Source: DASPMP01 sp035758925
GTDB taxonomy: Bacteria; Gemmatimonadota; Gemmatimonadetes; Gemmatimonadales; Gemmatimonadaceae
NCBI GenBank assembly: GCA_035758925.1
Contig: DASTVV010000088.1
Coordinates: forward strand, 1 to 57,855
Reading direction: 5' to 3'
Length of the DNA: 57,855 nucleotides
Below are positions 40,627 through 49,488 of this stretch, in pieces. How positions within the stretch are numbered: position 1 is the first letter of the stretch; each line of letters opens with the position of its first letter. Under the pieces are notes generated by a model. The model was not told the origin of the DNA. It did no database searches and saw nothing but the letters and a program-made list of their open reading frames with translations. The position numbers and the translations under genes are program-made.

Positions 40627-43319
40627 CGCGCTATGGCTTCAGCGTCGCCGCGGTGGCGGTAGCGCTAGCACTCAGGCTCGCGCTGATGCCGTTGACCGGG
40701 GCAGGCGCTCCGTTCGTTCTCTTTTTCGGCGCGACCCTGGTGACCAGTCTCCTTGCAGGCGTTGGCCCGGCGGTCTTGACCGTGGTCATCAGCCTTCCGA
40801 TCGCCGCCACGCTGTTCGTCGTGCACGCGGGCTATACCGTCTCTCAGGCGGTCTTCCAATCGTCGTTGTACGGCGTCGACGGGCTCATCATCGCCTATAT
40901 GACGATTCTCACGACCAGGCGGCGCCAAAACCTGCAGCAAGCCAACCGACAGCTGGTGAGCGCAAACGAGGAGCGCGCGCGATCGTTGGCGCGAGTCCGG
41001 GAGACCATCGAGCTCGCGCCGGAAGCGTACTTTCTTGCGGACCTCGACGCGCACCTGACTGACATGAACCAGGCCGCATGCCGGCTGCTCGGCTATGAGC
41101 GCGACGAGCTGCTCGGCAAGACGATCTTCGACATCATCCCAGCCGAGGAGCACGAGCGCCTGAACGCAGTCAAGGCCGAGCTGCTGGTGCCGGGAAAAGT
41201 GAGCAAGGCCGAGTGGACCCAGAAGCGGAAGGACGGGACCCTCGTTCCGGTCGAGGTGAGCTCCAACATCCTGCCGGACGGCCGGTGGCAGGCCTTCGTC
41301 CGCGACATCAGCAAGCGTAAGCGCATCGAAGACGTCCGCCAGGTATTCGTATCTCTCCTCGACAACTCCTCGGATTTCATCGGCATCGCCGATCCGACCG
41401 GGAAGCCCATCTACGTCAACGCGGCCGGCCGCCGGATGACCGGACTGACTCCCGATTTTCCAGTCGAGCAAACCCAGATTCAGGACTACTATCCACCGGA
41501 GCTCCGCTCCTTCGTTACGGATGTGATTCTCAAGTCGATGATCGAGAGCGGTCAATGGTCCGGCGAGACGCAATTTCGGAACTTCCGCACGGGCGAGCCG
41601 ATCCCGGTCTCGGACACCCATTTCCTGATCCGCGACGCGAGCGGTGAACGAATCCTCGGCATGGGCACCGTCACGCGCGACATCTCCGAAGCACGGCGCA
41701 TCGCTGAGGAGCGCGAGCAGCTTCTGACGCGTGAGCAGGTCGCTCGGCGCCAGGCGGAATCGGCCAACGCACAACTGCGGGAGTCCGAGGAGCGGTTTCG
41801 TCTCACCATCGAAGAAGCTCCCATCGGGATGGCGTTGGTCGCGCTCGACGGGCGTTTCGTTCGCGTGAATCGCGCCCTGTGCGAGATCACCGGCTACCGC
41901 GCGGACGAGCTGACACAGTTGACCTTCCAGCGTATCACACATCCCGACGATCTCGATAACGACGTCGACGCTGCCGTTCGGCTCGCCCGCGGCGAGATTC
42001 CACGCTACCAGCGCGACAAGCGCTACATCCGCAAGAACGGGTCGGTGGTCGACGTCATGCTCAGCGTTTCGGTGCTTCGCGGACCGGATGGCGCTGCCCG
42101 GTATTACATCTCTCAGATGGAAGACATCACGGCGCGCAAACGTGCCGATGAGGCGCTTCGCCTGTCCGAAGCCAAGTTTTCCGGGATCGTCTCGATCTCG
42201 GCCGATGGCATCATCTCGGTCGACGAGAATCAACGCATCACGGTCTTCAACGAGGGTGCGGAGAAGATCTACGGCTACTCCAAGCGCGAGGCGATTGGAA
42301 TGAGACTCGGCAAACTCATTCCCGAGCGGTTTCGCGCCATCCATGACGAGCACTTCGCGCGCTTTGCCGCGGGCCGTGAGCTCGCTCGCCCGATGGGCGA
42401 ACGACGGGAGATATTCGGGCTTCGCAAGAATGGCGAGGAGTTTCCAGCCGAGGCCTCGATCTCCAAGGTGGCCGTTGGGGGAGCGACCTTCTTCTCCGTG
42501 GTGGTTCGCGACATCACGCAACGGAAGAATGTGGAGGAGGCCCTGCGACGCGCCGTGACCGCACGCGACGACGTGCTCGGCATCGTCGCCCATGACCTGC
42601 GAAACCCGTTGAACACGATTCTCATGCAGTCGGAACTCCTGGAGCGCCCGGGACCTGAGCCCGAGCGTCGCGATCAGACACCACGGCTTGTCCTCACGCG
42701 TTCCGCCAAGCGGATGAATCACCTGATTCAGGACCTTCTCGACGTTGCCGCCATTGAGGCAGGGCAGTTGAAGGTCAGGCGAGAACGACTCTCGGCGCTC
42801 GACCTCACCCACGACGCGTTGGAAGCGCAGAGACCGCTCGCCGCCTCGTCAGGCCTGGAAATGCGGCTCGAGGTGGGGGAGGACGTAGGGGACGTGTGGG
42901 GCGATCGCGGCAGGCTGCTCCAGGTGTTCGAGAACCTCATCGGCAACGCGATCAAGTTCACGAAAGAAGGCGGCCGCATCACGCTGAGTGCGGAGCCCAA
43001 GGAAAACGAGGTCGTGTTCGCGGTTGCCGACACCGGCTGCGGCATCGCGCCTGAGAACGTGCCGCACGCCTTCGAGCGTTTCTGGCAGGCGGCGACGCGG
43101 GCCAGCCGTCTTGGTGCGGGACTGGGACTGCCCATCACCAGGGGAATCGTCGAAGCGCACGGCGGTCGCATCTGGGTGGAGAGCGCTGTGGGGCGCGGAA
43201 GCACCTTCTTCTTCACGATTCCCGCGGCCACTGCGAGGACGGCGCGACCAACCGACGTGACACACGCGGGTCAACAGGGCTGGAGAAACAACCCGCGGAA
43301 ACGCAGGCAGCGCACGTAG
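40575..43319 (+). CDS. Membrane sensor histidine kinase with four PAS domains
   Basis: 914 residues. Residues 10-115 hold the four-helix DUF4118/KdpD-like membrane domain (LRLALMPLTGAGAPFVLFFG). Four PAS domains follow at about 136-250, 260-380, 405-525 and 530-650, each with a PAC end (RDISKRKR, RDISEARR, MEDITARKR, RDITQRKN). HisKA: phospho-acceptor His673 in IVAHDLRNPLNT. HATPase: NLIGNAIKFT, DTGCGIAPENV, GLGLPITRGIVEAHGG. No response regulator gene is in the window. PAS domains may sense redox or oxygen, fitting the neighbouring cytochromes. ATG 40575 lacks a ribosome-binding site. Confidence 0.9.
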   Translation: MRLADRLRSDVLFQSAIARYGFSVAAVAVALALRLALMPLTGAGAPFVLFFGATLVTSLLAGVGPAVLTVVISLPIAATLFVVHAGYTVSQAVFQSSLYGVDGLIIAYMTILTTRRRQNLQQANRQLVSANEERARSLARVRETIELAPEAYFLADLDAHLTDMNQAACRLLGYERDELLGKTIFDIIPAEEHERLNAVKAELLVPGKVSKAEWTQKRKDGTLVPVEVSSNILPDGRWQAFVRDISKRKRIEDVRQVFVSLLDNSSDFIGIADPTGKPIYVNAAGRRMTGLTPDFPVEQTQIQDYYPPELRSFVTDVILKSMIESGQWSGETQFRNFRTGEPIPVSDTHFLIRDASGERILGMGTVTRDISEARRIAEEREQLLTREQVARRQAESANAQLRESEERFRLTIEEAPIGMALVALDGRFVRVNRALCEITGYRADELTQLTFQRITHPDDLDNDVDAAVRLARGEIPRYQRDKRYIRKNGSVVDVMLSVSVLRGPDGAARYYISQMEDITARKRADEALRLSEAKFSGIVSISADGIISVDENQRITVFNEGAEKIYGYSKREAIGMRLGKLIPERFRAIHDEHFARFAAGRELARPMGERREIFGLRKNGEEFPAEASISKVAVGGATFFSVVVRDITQRKNVEEALRRAVTARDDVLGIVAHDLRNPLNTILMQSELLERPGPEPERRDQTPRLVLTRSAKRMNHLIQDLLDVAAIEAGQLKVRRERLSALDLTHDALEAQRPLAASSGLEMRLEVGEDVGDVWGDRGRLLQVFENLIGNAIKFTKEGGRITLSAEPKENEVVFAVADTGCGIAPENVPHAFERFWQAATRASRLGAGLGLPITRGIVEAHGGRIWVESAVGRGSTFFFTIPAATARTARPTDVTHAGQQGWRNNPRKRRQRT

Positions 43320-43417
43320 CGCATCACCGACGCGCGCACCGGAGCGATGCCCGCGGTTCCCAGGAGGAGAATCGCGAGCAGGCCGAGTCGAATGACGCGA
43401 GCGTACGCCGTCGACAT
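43271..43417 (-). CDS. Possible small single-helix membrane protein (48 codons)
   Basis: ATG at 43417 (MSTAYARVIRLGLLAILLLG) to TGA at 43271. After a short basic start, residues 10-29 form one hydrophobic helix, followed by a basic tail with two Cys. It would fill the gap between the kinase stop and the CBS gene, overlapping the last 49 bp of the kinase gene convergently. No ribosome-binding site. The hydrophobicity pattern is the only support. Confidence 0.3.
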   Translation of the reverse strand: MSTAYARVIRLGLLAILLLGTAGIAPVRASVMRYVRCLRFRGLFLQPC

Positions 43418-43459
43418 GCCGCAAGATGTCGCGCGCGACGGCAGCGCGCCGTCACTGAG

Positions 43460-43912
43460 TTACCCGATATTTGTCGTCCCATGTCGGGCGGAAACGCGCT
43501 CGAGTACCTCCTCGATCTTCTTCGGGTCCTTCGGTCCGACTTTCGTCGCCAGATCGGCCTGCGCGATCACCCCCGCGAGCCGGTTGTCGTCGGACACCAC
43601 CGGGATGCGACGAACCTGATCGCGCTCCATCAAGCTGATCACTGCGTCGATGTCGTCGTCGGGGCGCACGGTATCGAGATGGGTGGAGGTCATGTGCTCG
43701 GCGACCGTGCACGAGGGCCCGTGCCTCTTCGCGACGCACCGGACCGCGATGTCACGATCGGTGATGACGCCGAGCAAGCGCATCGATGACGGATCATCGA
43801 CGACCGGTACGATGCCGACGTCGAGGTCACGCATGATCTCGGCGGCGCGCGAAACGAGCTCGCGCTGCGTGATGACCCCAGGATCGGCGGTCATGATATC
43901 ACGAGCTTTCAT
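43460..43912 (-). CDS. CBS-pair protein (Hrp1-like)
   Basis: 150 residues from ATG at 43912, with GGAGAG upstream. The protein is just two CBS domains: MKARDIMTADPGVITQRE to about 65, and EHMTSTHLDTVRPDDDIDA to 130 (VRRIPVVSDDNRLAGVIAQADLA). Such Bateman modules bind AMP, ATP or SAM and signal energy state. It is the same size and layout as M. tuberculosis Hrp1/Rv2626c, a DosR-regulon protein (143 aa). A perfect palindrome lies 46 bp upstream of its start. It is downstream of the acyl carrier protein gene by 86 bp. Confidence 0.92.
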   Translation of the reverse strand: MKARDIMTADPGVITQRELVSRAAEIMRDLDVGIVPVVDDPSSMRLLGVITDRDIAVRCVAKRHGPSCTVAEHMTSTHLDTVRPDDDIDAVISLMERDQVRRIPVVSDDNRLAGVIAQADLATKVGPKDPKKIEEVLERVSARHGTTNIG

Positions 43913-43958
43913 TGCAGTCTCTCCGTTGCGTTGGGCAATCAGTTCATCGTAGCATCGG

Positions 43959-43977
43959 CGACTGACGGCGTCAGTCG
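43959..43977. promoter_or_regulatory. Perfect 9-bp palindrome, possible operator of the CBS gene
   Basis: CGACTGACG-G-CGTCAGTCG: arms of nine bases with a single central base, 47-65 bp upstream of the CBS start and 22 bp beyond the acyl carrier stop. Could be an operator or a terminator stem; no T-tract. Confidence 0.5.
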
Positions 43978-43998
43978 GGAGAATCTGCCAGGGCGTCG

Positions 43999-44274
43999 TC
44001 AGCGATCCCCGGGCTTGACCTTTGCGGCCTGCGGGCTGTTGGCCACGACATACGCGATGCATCCGTCCAGGGTCGAGACGTCCTTGTAGGCCGATTCGGG
44101 AATGTCGATGCCGAACGCTTCGTGCAGCTCCACCATGAAGTTCAGGAAGTCCATCGAGTCGAGGTCGACTTGATCACGGATCGGCACTTCGGTTCGCAAG
44201 CTTACCGGATCGATCTCCGGCGCAACCCGTCGCAGTGCCGCGAGCACCGCGGTCCTGATGTCGTCTGTCGTCAT
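43999..44274 (-). CDS. Acyl carrier protein-like
   Basis: 91 residues. The phosphopantetheine Ser40 is in VDLDSMDFLNFMVELHEAFG, the ACP motif with DSM in place of the more common DSL. The fold fits (helices at 3-15, 40-52, 65-80). ACP holds acyl groups on a thioester arm. Here it is encoded right after the E2 acyltransferase with an ATGA overlap, and there is no fatty-acid or polyketide synthase in the window. So it may receive an acyl group from the dehydrogenase complex, or serve an unknown ligase. Tail PQAAKVKPGDR. Confidence 0.87.
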   Translation of the reverse strand: MTTDDIRTAVLAALRRVAPEIDPVSLRTEVPIRDQVDLDSMDFLNFMVELHEAFGIDIPESAYKDVSTLDGCIAYVVANSPQAAKVKPGDR

Positions 44275-45596
44275 AAGGACTCCGGCGCCTGCAGCAGGCG
44301 ATCGATTTCGGCGAGGAACTGGCTGCCGTAGTGACCATCCGTTGCTCGGTGATCGGCCGCGAGAGTGGCGGTGACGGCTGGGCGTACGCCGAGCATCCCG
44401 TTGTCCGCCCACGGCCGCTCGCGGATGTTTCCAAAACCGACGAGCGCGACCTGAGGCGGATAGATGACGCCGAACACCGAGGCTGCGCCCTCGTCGCCGA
44501 GGTTCGAGACCGTGATCGTCGCGTCGGTCATCTCGGAGCCTCGCAACCCGCCCGATCGCGCGCGCCGCACGAGATCCGAGAGGGCGCGCATCAGTTGGTC
44601 GATCGACAGACGATCCGCGTCGTGAATCGCTGGCGCGATCAATCCGCCGCCACGGAGCGAGATCGCTACCCCCACGTGGATCGCCTCGGCCGGATGATGC
44701 GCGCCGTCGGTCCAGAAGCCGTTCAGTCCCAGGAACTTCCGAAGAGCGAGCGCGACACTCTTGAGGAGGACGGCGGCGGGAAGAATCCGGTCGGTGACGG
44801 CGCGAGACTGATTCTGCGTTGTAAGCCACTGTAACGCCGGCCCGAGGTTGATATCCGCGCTGAGGTAGTAGTGCGGGATCTCGCGCTTCGAGCGGCTGAC
44901 GGCGGCGGCAACCGCGTGGCGCATCGCTGCGATCGCTTCGGTGCCTGGTGGAGTGGTTGGCCGAGCGAGCGGCTCCGGCGCTGGTGGCCGAATACTCGGC
45001 TCAGGCGCTGGGGCTCTCGCGAGCGGCTCGGGCTGGAGAGCCGCGCGCTCGACGTCCGCCTTGGTGATCGCGCCATTGGGCCCGGTGCCTTTCATCTGCG
45101 TGAGATCTATCCCCTTCGCTTCGGCGATTTTGCGAGCCAGCGGCGATGCGCGTGCGACGCGACCGGACGGAGTCACCGGGGCCGGTATCGTCGGACGCTC
45201 GGCCGGGGCCGCCGGAGTCACCGAGGCCGGCTTCGTCGGAGGCTCTGCAGGGGTGGGCGCCGCGGGCGAGGGCGCAACGATGGCGGCAGGCGCCTTCGCG
45301 GCCGCGCCGACTTCGGCCGGCGGGGCCCCGTCGCTGCGCAACCTTGCCAGCACCGTTCCCACCGGCACCTTGGCGCCTTTTGCGACAATGAGCTCATCGA
45401 CGATTCCGCCACTCGCGATCTCGACCTCGAACACTCCCTTCTCGGTTTCGATCTCGGCGACGACGTCGCCGTGCTTCACATGGTCGCCCGGCTTCACGAG
45501 CCAGGTGACGACGGTGCCAGCCTGCATGTCCGCGCCGAGCGACGGCATGCGAAACTCGGTGGCTCCGCTCGCGCCGGGATCATTCGCGGGCATCAC
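44271..45596 (-). CDS. pdhC: Dihydrolipoamide acyltransferase (E2) of a 2-oxoacid dehydrogenase complex
   Basis: 441 residues. Lipoyl domain 12-85 with lipoyl-Lys53 in IETEKGVFEVEI; a Pro/Ala/Glu linker; the E1/E3-binding domain at about 150-185 (RASPLARKIAEAKGIDL, GTGPNGAITKADV); a second Pro/Ala linker; and the catalytic chloramphenicol-acetyltransferase-like core ending with His416 and Asp420 in ADHRATDGHYGSQF. The symbol is by analogy; pyruvate, acetoin or branched-chain substrates are all possible. It is flanked by E1beta (12 bp upstream) and an acyl carrier protein (overlap). No E3 gene is present, so it would share a chromosomal lipoamide dehydrogenase. Confidence 0.9.
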   Translation of the reverse strand: MMPANDPGASGATEFRMPSLGADMQAGTVVTWLVKPGDHVKHGDVVAEIETEKGVFEVEIASGGIVDELIVAKGAKVPVGTVLARLRSDGAPPAEVGAAAKAPAAIVAPSPAAPTPAEPPTKPASVTPAAPAERPTIPAPVTPSGRVARASPLARKIAEAKGIDLTQMKGTGPNGAITKADVERAALQPEPLARAPAPEPSIRPPAPEPLARPTTPPGTEAIAAMRHAVAAAVSRSKREIPHYYLSADINLGPALQWLTTQNQSRAVTDRILPAAVLLKSVALALRKFLGLNGFWTDGAHHPAEAIHVGVAISLRGGGLIAPAIHDADRLSIDQLMRALSDLVRRARSGGLRGSEMTDATITVSNLGDEGAASVFGVIYPPQVALVGFGNIRERPWADNGMLGVRPAVTATLAADHRATDGHYGSQFLAEIDRLLQAPESL

Positions 45597-45608
45597 GCCC
45601 TCGCCATG

Positions 45609-46580
45609 TCATCGGCCGACCGTTGCGCGGGCAGCGTCAACGATCGCCGCGGCCTGCGGCAGCGCCGCCTGTTCCAGATGGTGCGGATACGGCGTCGGCA
45701 CTTCCGCCCCGCACACTCGCGCGACTGCCGCGTCGAGATCGTAGAAGGCGCCTTCCATGATGCGCGCGCTCAACTCGGCGGAGAAGCTGCCGGTCCGCCA
45801 CGCTTCGTCCACGATGACCGCGCGGTGCGTGCGCCGCACCGACTCGAGGATCGTGTCGGTGTCGATCGGTCGCAGCGTGCGCAGGTCCAGGACTTCCGCG
45901 CTGATGCCGATCTCTCCAAGCTGTCCCGCTGCTTCGAGCGCCCGGCCGAGCGTGCCGCCGAAGGCAATCAGAGTAACGTCACTCCCGGTTTGCCGCACCG
46001 CCGCCCGGTCGATGGGCACCGCACCGGCGTCGGCCGGAAGCTCGCCTTCCATATTGTAGAGCGCCGCGTGCTCGAAAATGATCACGGGATCGGGATCTGC
46101 CAGCGCGGTGGGCAGCATGCCGCGGGCATCATCGATCGTTGCGGGCGCGAGCACCTTGAGGCCGGGGACGTGAGCGTACCACCCCTCGAGGCTGTGCGAG
46201 TGTTGTGCGGCGACCTGGCGTCCGGCGCCCGTCGCCATGCGAATGACAAGGGGAACGTTGAGCTGCCCACCCGACATGTGGAGGAGCGTCGCGGCGGTGT
46301 TCACGATCTGATCGATCGCGAGCAGGCTGAAGTTCACCGTCATGATCTCGACGATCGGCCGCATGCCGCCGATCGCGGCACCGATGCCGGCGCCGACAAA
46401 CGCCAGTTCCGACAGCGGCGTATCGCGAATGCGCTCCGGCCCGAACTCGTCGAGCAATCCCTTGCTCACGGCATAGCATCCGCCATAGCGGCCGACGTCT
46501 TCGCCCATCAGGAAGACGCGGTCGTCGGCGAGCATCGCTTCGCGGATGGCCTGGCGAACCGCCTCACGGTAGGTCGTCAT
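45609..46580 (-). CDS. pdhB: 2-oxoacid (pyruvate-type) dehydrogenase E1 beta subunit
   Basis: 323 residues, usual length. Motifs: LMGEDVGRYGGCYAVSKGLL, PLSELAFVGAGIGAAIGGMRP, QHSHSLEGWYAHVPGLKV, and DLRTLRPIDTDTILESV from the C-terminal transketolase domain. It forms the alpha2beta2 thiamine-diphosphate decarboxylase with the product of the preceding gene. Its ATG overlaps that gene's TGA. Gene order E1alpha-E1beta-E2 is the standard pdhABC or acoABC order, here driven together with acetyl-CoA synthetase. Confidence 0.92.
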   Translation of the reverse strand: MTTYREAVRQAIREAMLADDRVFLMGEDVGRYGGCYAVSKGLLDEFGPERIRDTPLSELAFVGAGIGAAIGGMRPIVEIMTVNFSLLAIDQIVNTAATLLHMSGGQLNVPLVIRMATGAGRQVAAQHSHSLEGWYAHVPGLKVLAPATIDDARGMLPTALADPDPVIIFEHAALYNMEGELPADAGAVPIDRAAVRQTGSDVTLIAFGGTLGRALEAAGQLGEIGISAEVLDLRTLRPIDTDTILESVRRTHRAVIVDEAWRTGSFSAELSARIMEGAFYDLDAAVARVCGAEVPTPYPHHLEQAALPQAAAIVDAARATVGR

Positions 46581-47632
46581 GTCGCGTCACCCGAGTCGGG
46601 CGCGGGCTCGCTGTACACGTATCGAGTCAGCGTCTCGACCGATTCCCACGTGCCGGCTTCCGCGAAGGCGACGGCGTCGTCGACCTCGCGCCCGACCGAT
46701 TCCTCGATCGTCGCGAGGCGGGCATCATCGAGCACGCCTCGTTCGCGGAGCCGAACGGTATACGTGGAAATCGGATCACGCTGCTTCCATGCGTCCACCT
46801 CGCGCTTGTCCCGATACAACTCCGGGTCGAACATCGAATGCGCCCGGAAGCGGTACGTGCGGAGCTCGAGAAAGTGCGGCCCCTCGCCCGCGCGTACGGC
46901 GGCGGCGGCTCGGCGCGCGGCGCTCTCCACCGCCTCCACATCCATCCCGTCGATGCCCCACGATGGCATGCGATACGCCGCGGCCTTGAGCGCGAGGTCC
47001 GTCTCGGCCTGCGCGCGCTCGATCGCCGTGCCCATCGCATACAGGTTGTTCTCGCAGCAGAACAGGACGGGAAGGTGCCAAAGCGCGGCGAGGTTGAGCG
47101 TCTCGTGAAACGCACCCTCGGCCACCGCGCCATCGCCGAAGAAGCATGCCGTGACACGAGCGCGATGCTGAAGTCTGTCAGCGAGCGCGAGACCGATTGC
47201 CAGCGGCAATCCCCCGGCGACGATGGCGTTCCCGCCGAAAAAACGCGTCGCGGTATCGAACAGGTGCATCGAGCCACCGCGGCCGCCGCTGCAGCCCTCC
47301 TGCTTGCCATACATCTCCGCCATGATCGTCCGCGCGCTCACGCCTCGCACGAGGGCATGCCCATGCTCGCGATAGGTCGCCACAATGGCGTCTTCGGGTT
47401 CGAGCGCCTGCATGACACCGACCGCGACGGCCTCTTCGCCAATGTAGAGGTGGAGGAATCCGCGGATCTTCTCCTGCTTGTAGAGATCGGCGCACCGCTC
47501 CTCGAGTCGGCGGATGCGCAGCATCTCGGTGAGGAGACGGCGCGCGTGCTCCGCCTCGCCCGCCGTCGCCTCGTCCGGCTGTACCCGAGCCGCCGCAGCA
47601 GCGTTCTCCACCTCAGACGCAGCCGGCGTCAT
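46577..47632 (-). CDS. pdhA: 2-oxoacid (pyruvate-type) dehydrogenase E1 alpha subunit
   Basis: 351 residues. The thiamine-diphosphate motif runs from CFFGDGAVAEGAFHETLNLA to LFCCENNLYAMG; other landmarks are YREHGHALVRGVSA, GKQEGCSGGRGGSMHLFD and the phosphorylation-loop-like FRAHSMFDPELYRDK. The first 25 residues (ASEVENAAAAARVQPDEAT) are a disordered extension. It oxidatively decarboxylates a 2-oxoacid and passes the acyl group to E2. The ATG overlaps the stop of acetyl-CoA synthetase (ATGA), so the acyl-CoA-forming enzymes are stoichiometrically linked. Confidence 0.92.
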   Translation of the reverse strand: MTPAASEVENAAAAARVQPDEATAGEAEHARRLLTEMLRIRRLEERCADLYKQEKIRGFLHLYIGEEAVAVGVMQALEPEDAIVATYREHGHALVRGVSARTIMAEMYGKQEGCSGGRGGSMHLFDTATRFFGGNAIVAGGLPLAIGLALADRLQHRARVTACFFGDGAVAEGAFHETLNLAALWHLPVLFCCENNLYAMGTAIERAQAETDLALKAAAYRMPSWGIDGMDVEAVESAARRAAAAVRAGEGPHFLELRTYRFRAHSMFDPELYRDKREVDAWKQRDPISTYTVRLRERGVLDDARLATIEESVGREVDDAVAFAEAGTWESVETLTRYVYSEPAPDSGDAT

Positions 47633-49419
47633 CGGGCTGGCCCTTCGAGCGTCGAGAGATCTCCTTCGCTCAAACCCAGCTCGCGGGCGCGCAGGAGACG
47701 TCGCATGATCTTACCGCTCCGTGTCCGCGGGAGCGCGTCGCGGAACGCGATCTCCTTTGGGGCCACCGCGGGGCCGAGTCGCTTGCGCGCGAACCCGAGA
47801 AGCTCGAGTCGCAGCTCATCCGTGGCCGCAACCCCGTTCTTCAGGCAGACGAACGCCTTGACGATCTCGCCTGCCACCGGATCGGGCTTGCCGATCACCG
47901 CGGCTTCCGCCACCGTAGGGTGCTCCAGCAGGGAGCTTTCGACCTCGAACGGGCCGATGAGATGCCCTGACGACTTGATCACGTCGTCGGCGCGGCCGAT
48001 GAACCAGAAGTAGCCGTCGTCATCCTGACGGGCGAGATCGCCCGTGAGATACCAGCCGCCGGCGAAACATCGGCGATATCGCTCGTCGTCGCCGAGATAG
48101 CCGCGAAACATCGAAGGCCATCCCGGCCGCAGCGCGAGCTCGCCTTCAGTGTTGGCGGGTTGAATGACGATCTCGCCCGCATCCGTGCGCCGAACGATGG
48201 CTGCTTCCACTCCGGGCAGCGGTCGCCCCATTGAACCCAAACGAATGTCCATCGAGCGGAAGTTGGCGACCATGATGCCGCCGGTTTCCGTCTGCCACCA
48301 ATTGTCGTGAATCGGCAGGCCGAGCGCTTCCTGTCCCCAAACGACCGCCTCCGGGTTCAGCGGCTCGCCGACGCTCGCAATGAAGCGAAGACGGCTGAGG
48401 TCGTACCGCTTTGCCAGCTCGGCGCCCGCCTTCATCAGCATGCGAATCGCGGTCGGCGCCGTGTACCACACCGTCACCTTTTCGTCTTGCAGGATGCGGT
48501 ACCAGCGCTCCGCGTCGAAGTCGGCCTCGTCGATGACACTCGTCACGCCGTTGGTGAGCGGCGCGATGATGCCATACGAAGTGCCCGTGACCCATCCCGG
48601 GTCAGCGGTGCACCAGAAGACGTCGCCGGCGTGCAGATCGAGCGCGAGCTTTCCCGTGATGTGATGCGCGACGACTGCGGCGTGGACGTGCAGCGCCCCC
48701 TTCGGCGTCCCCGTCGTTCCGCTCGTGAAGTGGAGCAGAGCAGGGTCTTCGGCCGCGGTCGGCCCGATGGCGAACTGCTCTCCGGCGCTGGCCATGAGGG
48801 TCGCGAGCTCCTGAGTATCAACGGGCAGCGCCGAGCGGGGCGCGACGCCCGCGAGCAGCACGTGCCGTAGCTCGGAGAGCGCCGCGCGAATCGACGCCAC
48901 CTTCCGCTGATACAGCGCCGGCGTCGTCACGAGCACGGCACCGTGACCGATGGTCATCCGCAACCGAATAGGCTCGGGACCGAAGGCCGAGAAGAGCGGC
49001 GCGACGACGTTCCCGTTCTTGAGCGCGCCGAGTGCCGCGATGTACAGCTCGGGGATGCGGTCGGCGAGCAGGAAGACGCGCTCGCCCTTGGCAACGCCGA
49101 GCGATTTGAGCACGTTGGCGAACCGGTTGGTCGCGCGGGCGAGGTCGGCGTAGGTGAAGTCGCGGCGATCGCCATTCTTGCCGAGCCAACGAATCGCCAG
49201 GTGATCGGCCCGAAGAGCAGCGGCGTGACGATCCACGGCTTCATGGGCGATGTTCAGCCCGGCCCCGCCCGGCAGGCCAGACAGCTCGGCTCGCGCCCCT
49301 GCCCATGAGAACGTCGCGCAACTCGACGCGTAGTCGACCAGGTTGGGCGCGATCTCACCGGTGCCAGGATGCTTCTCGATGACCTGGCTTTTCGCCGCCG
49401 CCGCCGCTGCCACCGGCAT
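47629..49419 (-). CDS. acsA: Acetyl-CoA synthetase / acyl-CoA ligase (AMP-forming)
   Basis: 596 residues. ATP-binding P-loop LLHFTSGTTGTPKGALH, the acetate-pocket region GWVTGTSYGIIAPL, DNWWQTETGGIM, GWYLTGDLA and the C-terminal catalytic Lys in RTRSGKIMRR, the site of regulatory acetylation in AcsA. Length fits the AcsA group. The Trp in NWWQTETG that limits the pocket to acetate is present. A strong ribosome-binding site (GAGGAGGAGG) precedes the ATG. It is 69 bp downstream of groEL and overlaps E1alpha, giving the cell two routes to acetyl-CoA. Confidence 0.9.
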   Translation of the reverse strand: MPVAAAAAAKSQVIEKHPGTGEIAPNLVDYASSCATFSWAGARAELSGLPGGAGLNIAHEAVDRHAAALRADHLAIRWLGKNGDRRDFTYADLARATNRFANVLKSLGVAKGERVFLLADRIPELYIAALGALKNGNVVAPLFSAFGPEPIRLRMTIGHGAVLVTTPALYQRKVASIRAALSELRHVLLAGVAPRSALPVDTQELATLMASAGEQFAIGPTAAEDPALLHFTSGTTGTPKGALHVHAAVVAHHITGKLALDLHAGDVFWCTADPGWVTGTSYGIIAPLTNGVTSVIDEADFDAERWYRILQDEKVTVWYTAPTAIRMLMKAGAELAKRYDLSRLRFIASVGEPLNPEAVVWGQEALGLPIHDNWWQTETGGIMVANFRSMDIRLGSMGRPLPGVEAAIVRRTDAGEIVIQPANTEGELALRPGWPSMFRGYLGDDERYRRCFAGGWYLTGDLARQDDDGYFWFIGRADDVIKSSGHLIGPFEVESSLLEHPTVAEAAVIGKPDPVAGEIVKAFVCLKNGVAATDELRLELLGFARKRLGPAVAPKEIAFRDALPRTRSGKIMRRLLRARELGLSEGDLSTLEGPAR

Positions 49420-49488
49420 TGCCTCCTCCTCGCTGCGCTACATACCGTCGCCGTCGCGGCGCCTGGGGACGCCGGCCAGGCGTCGGGC

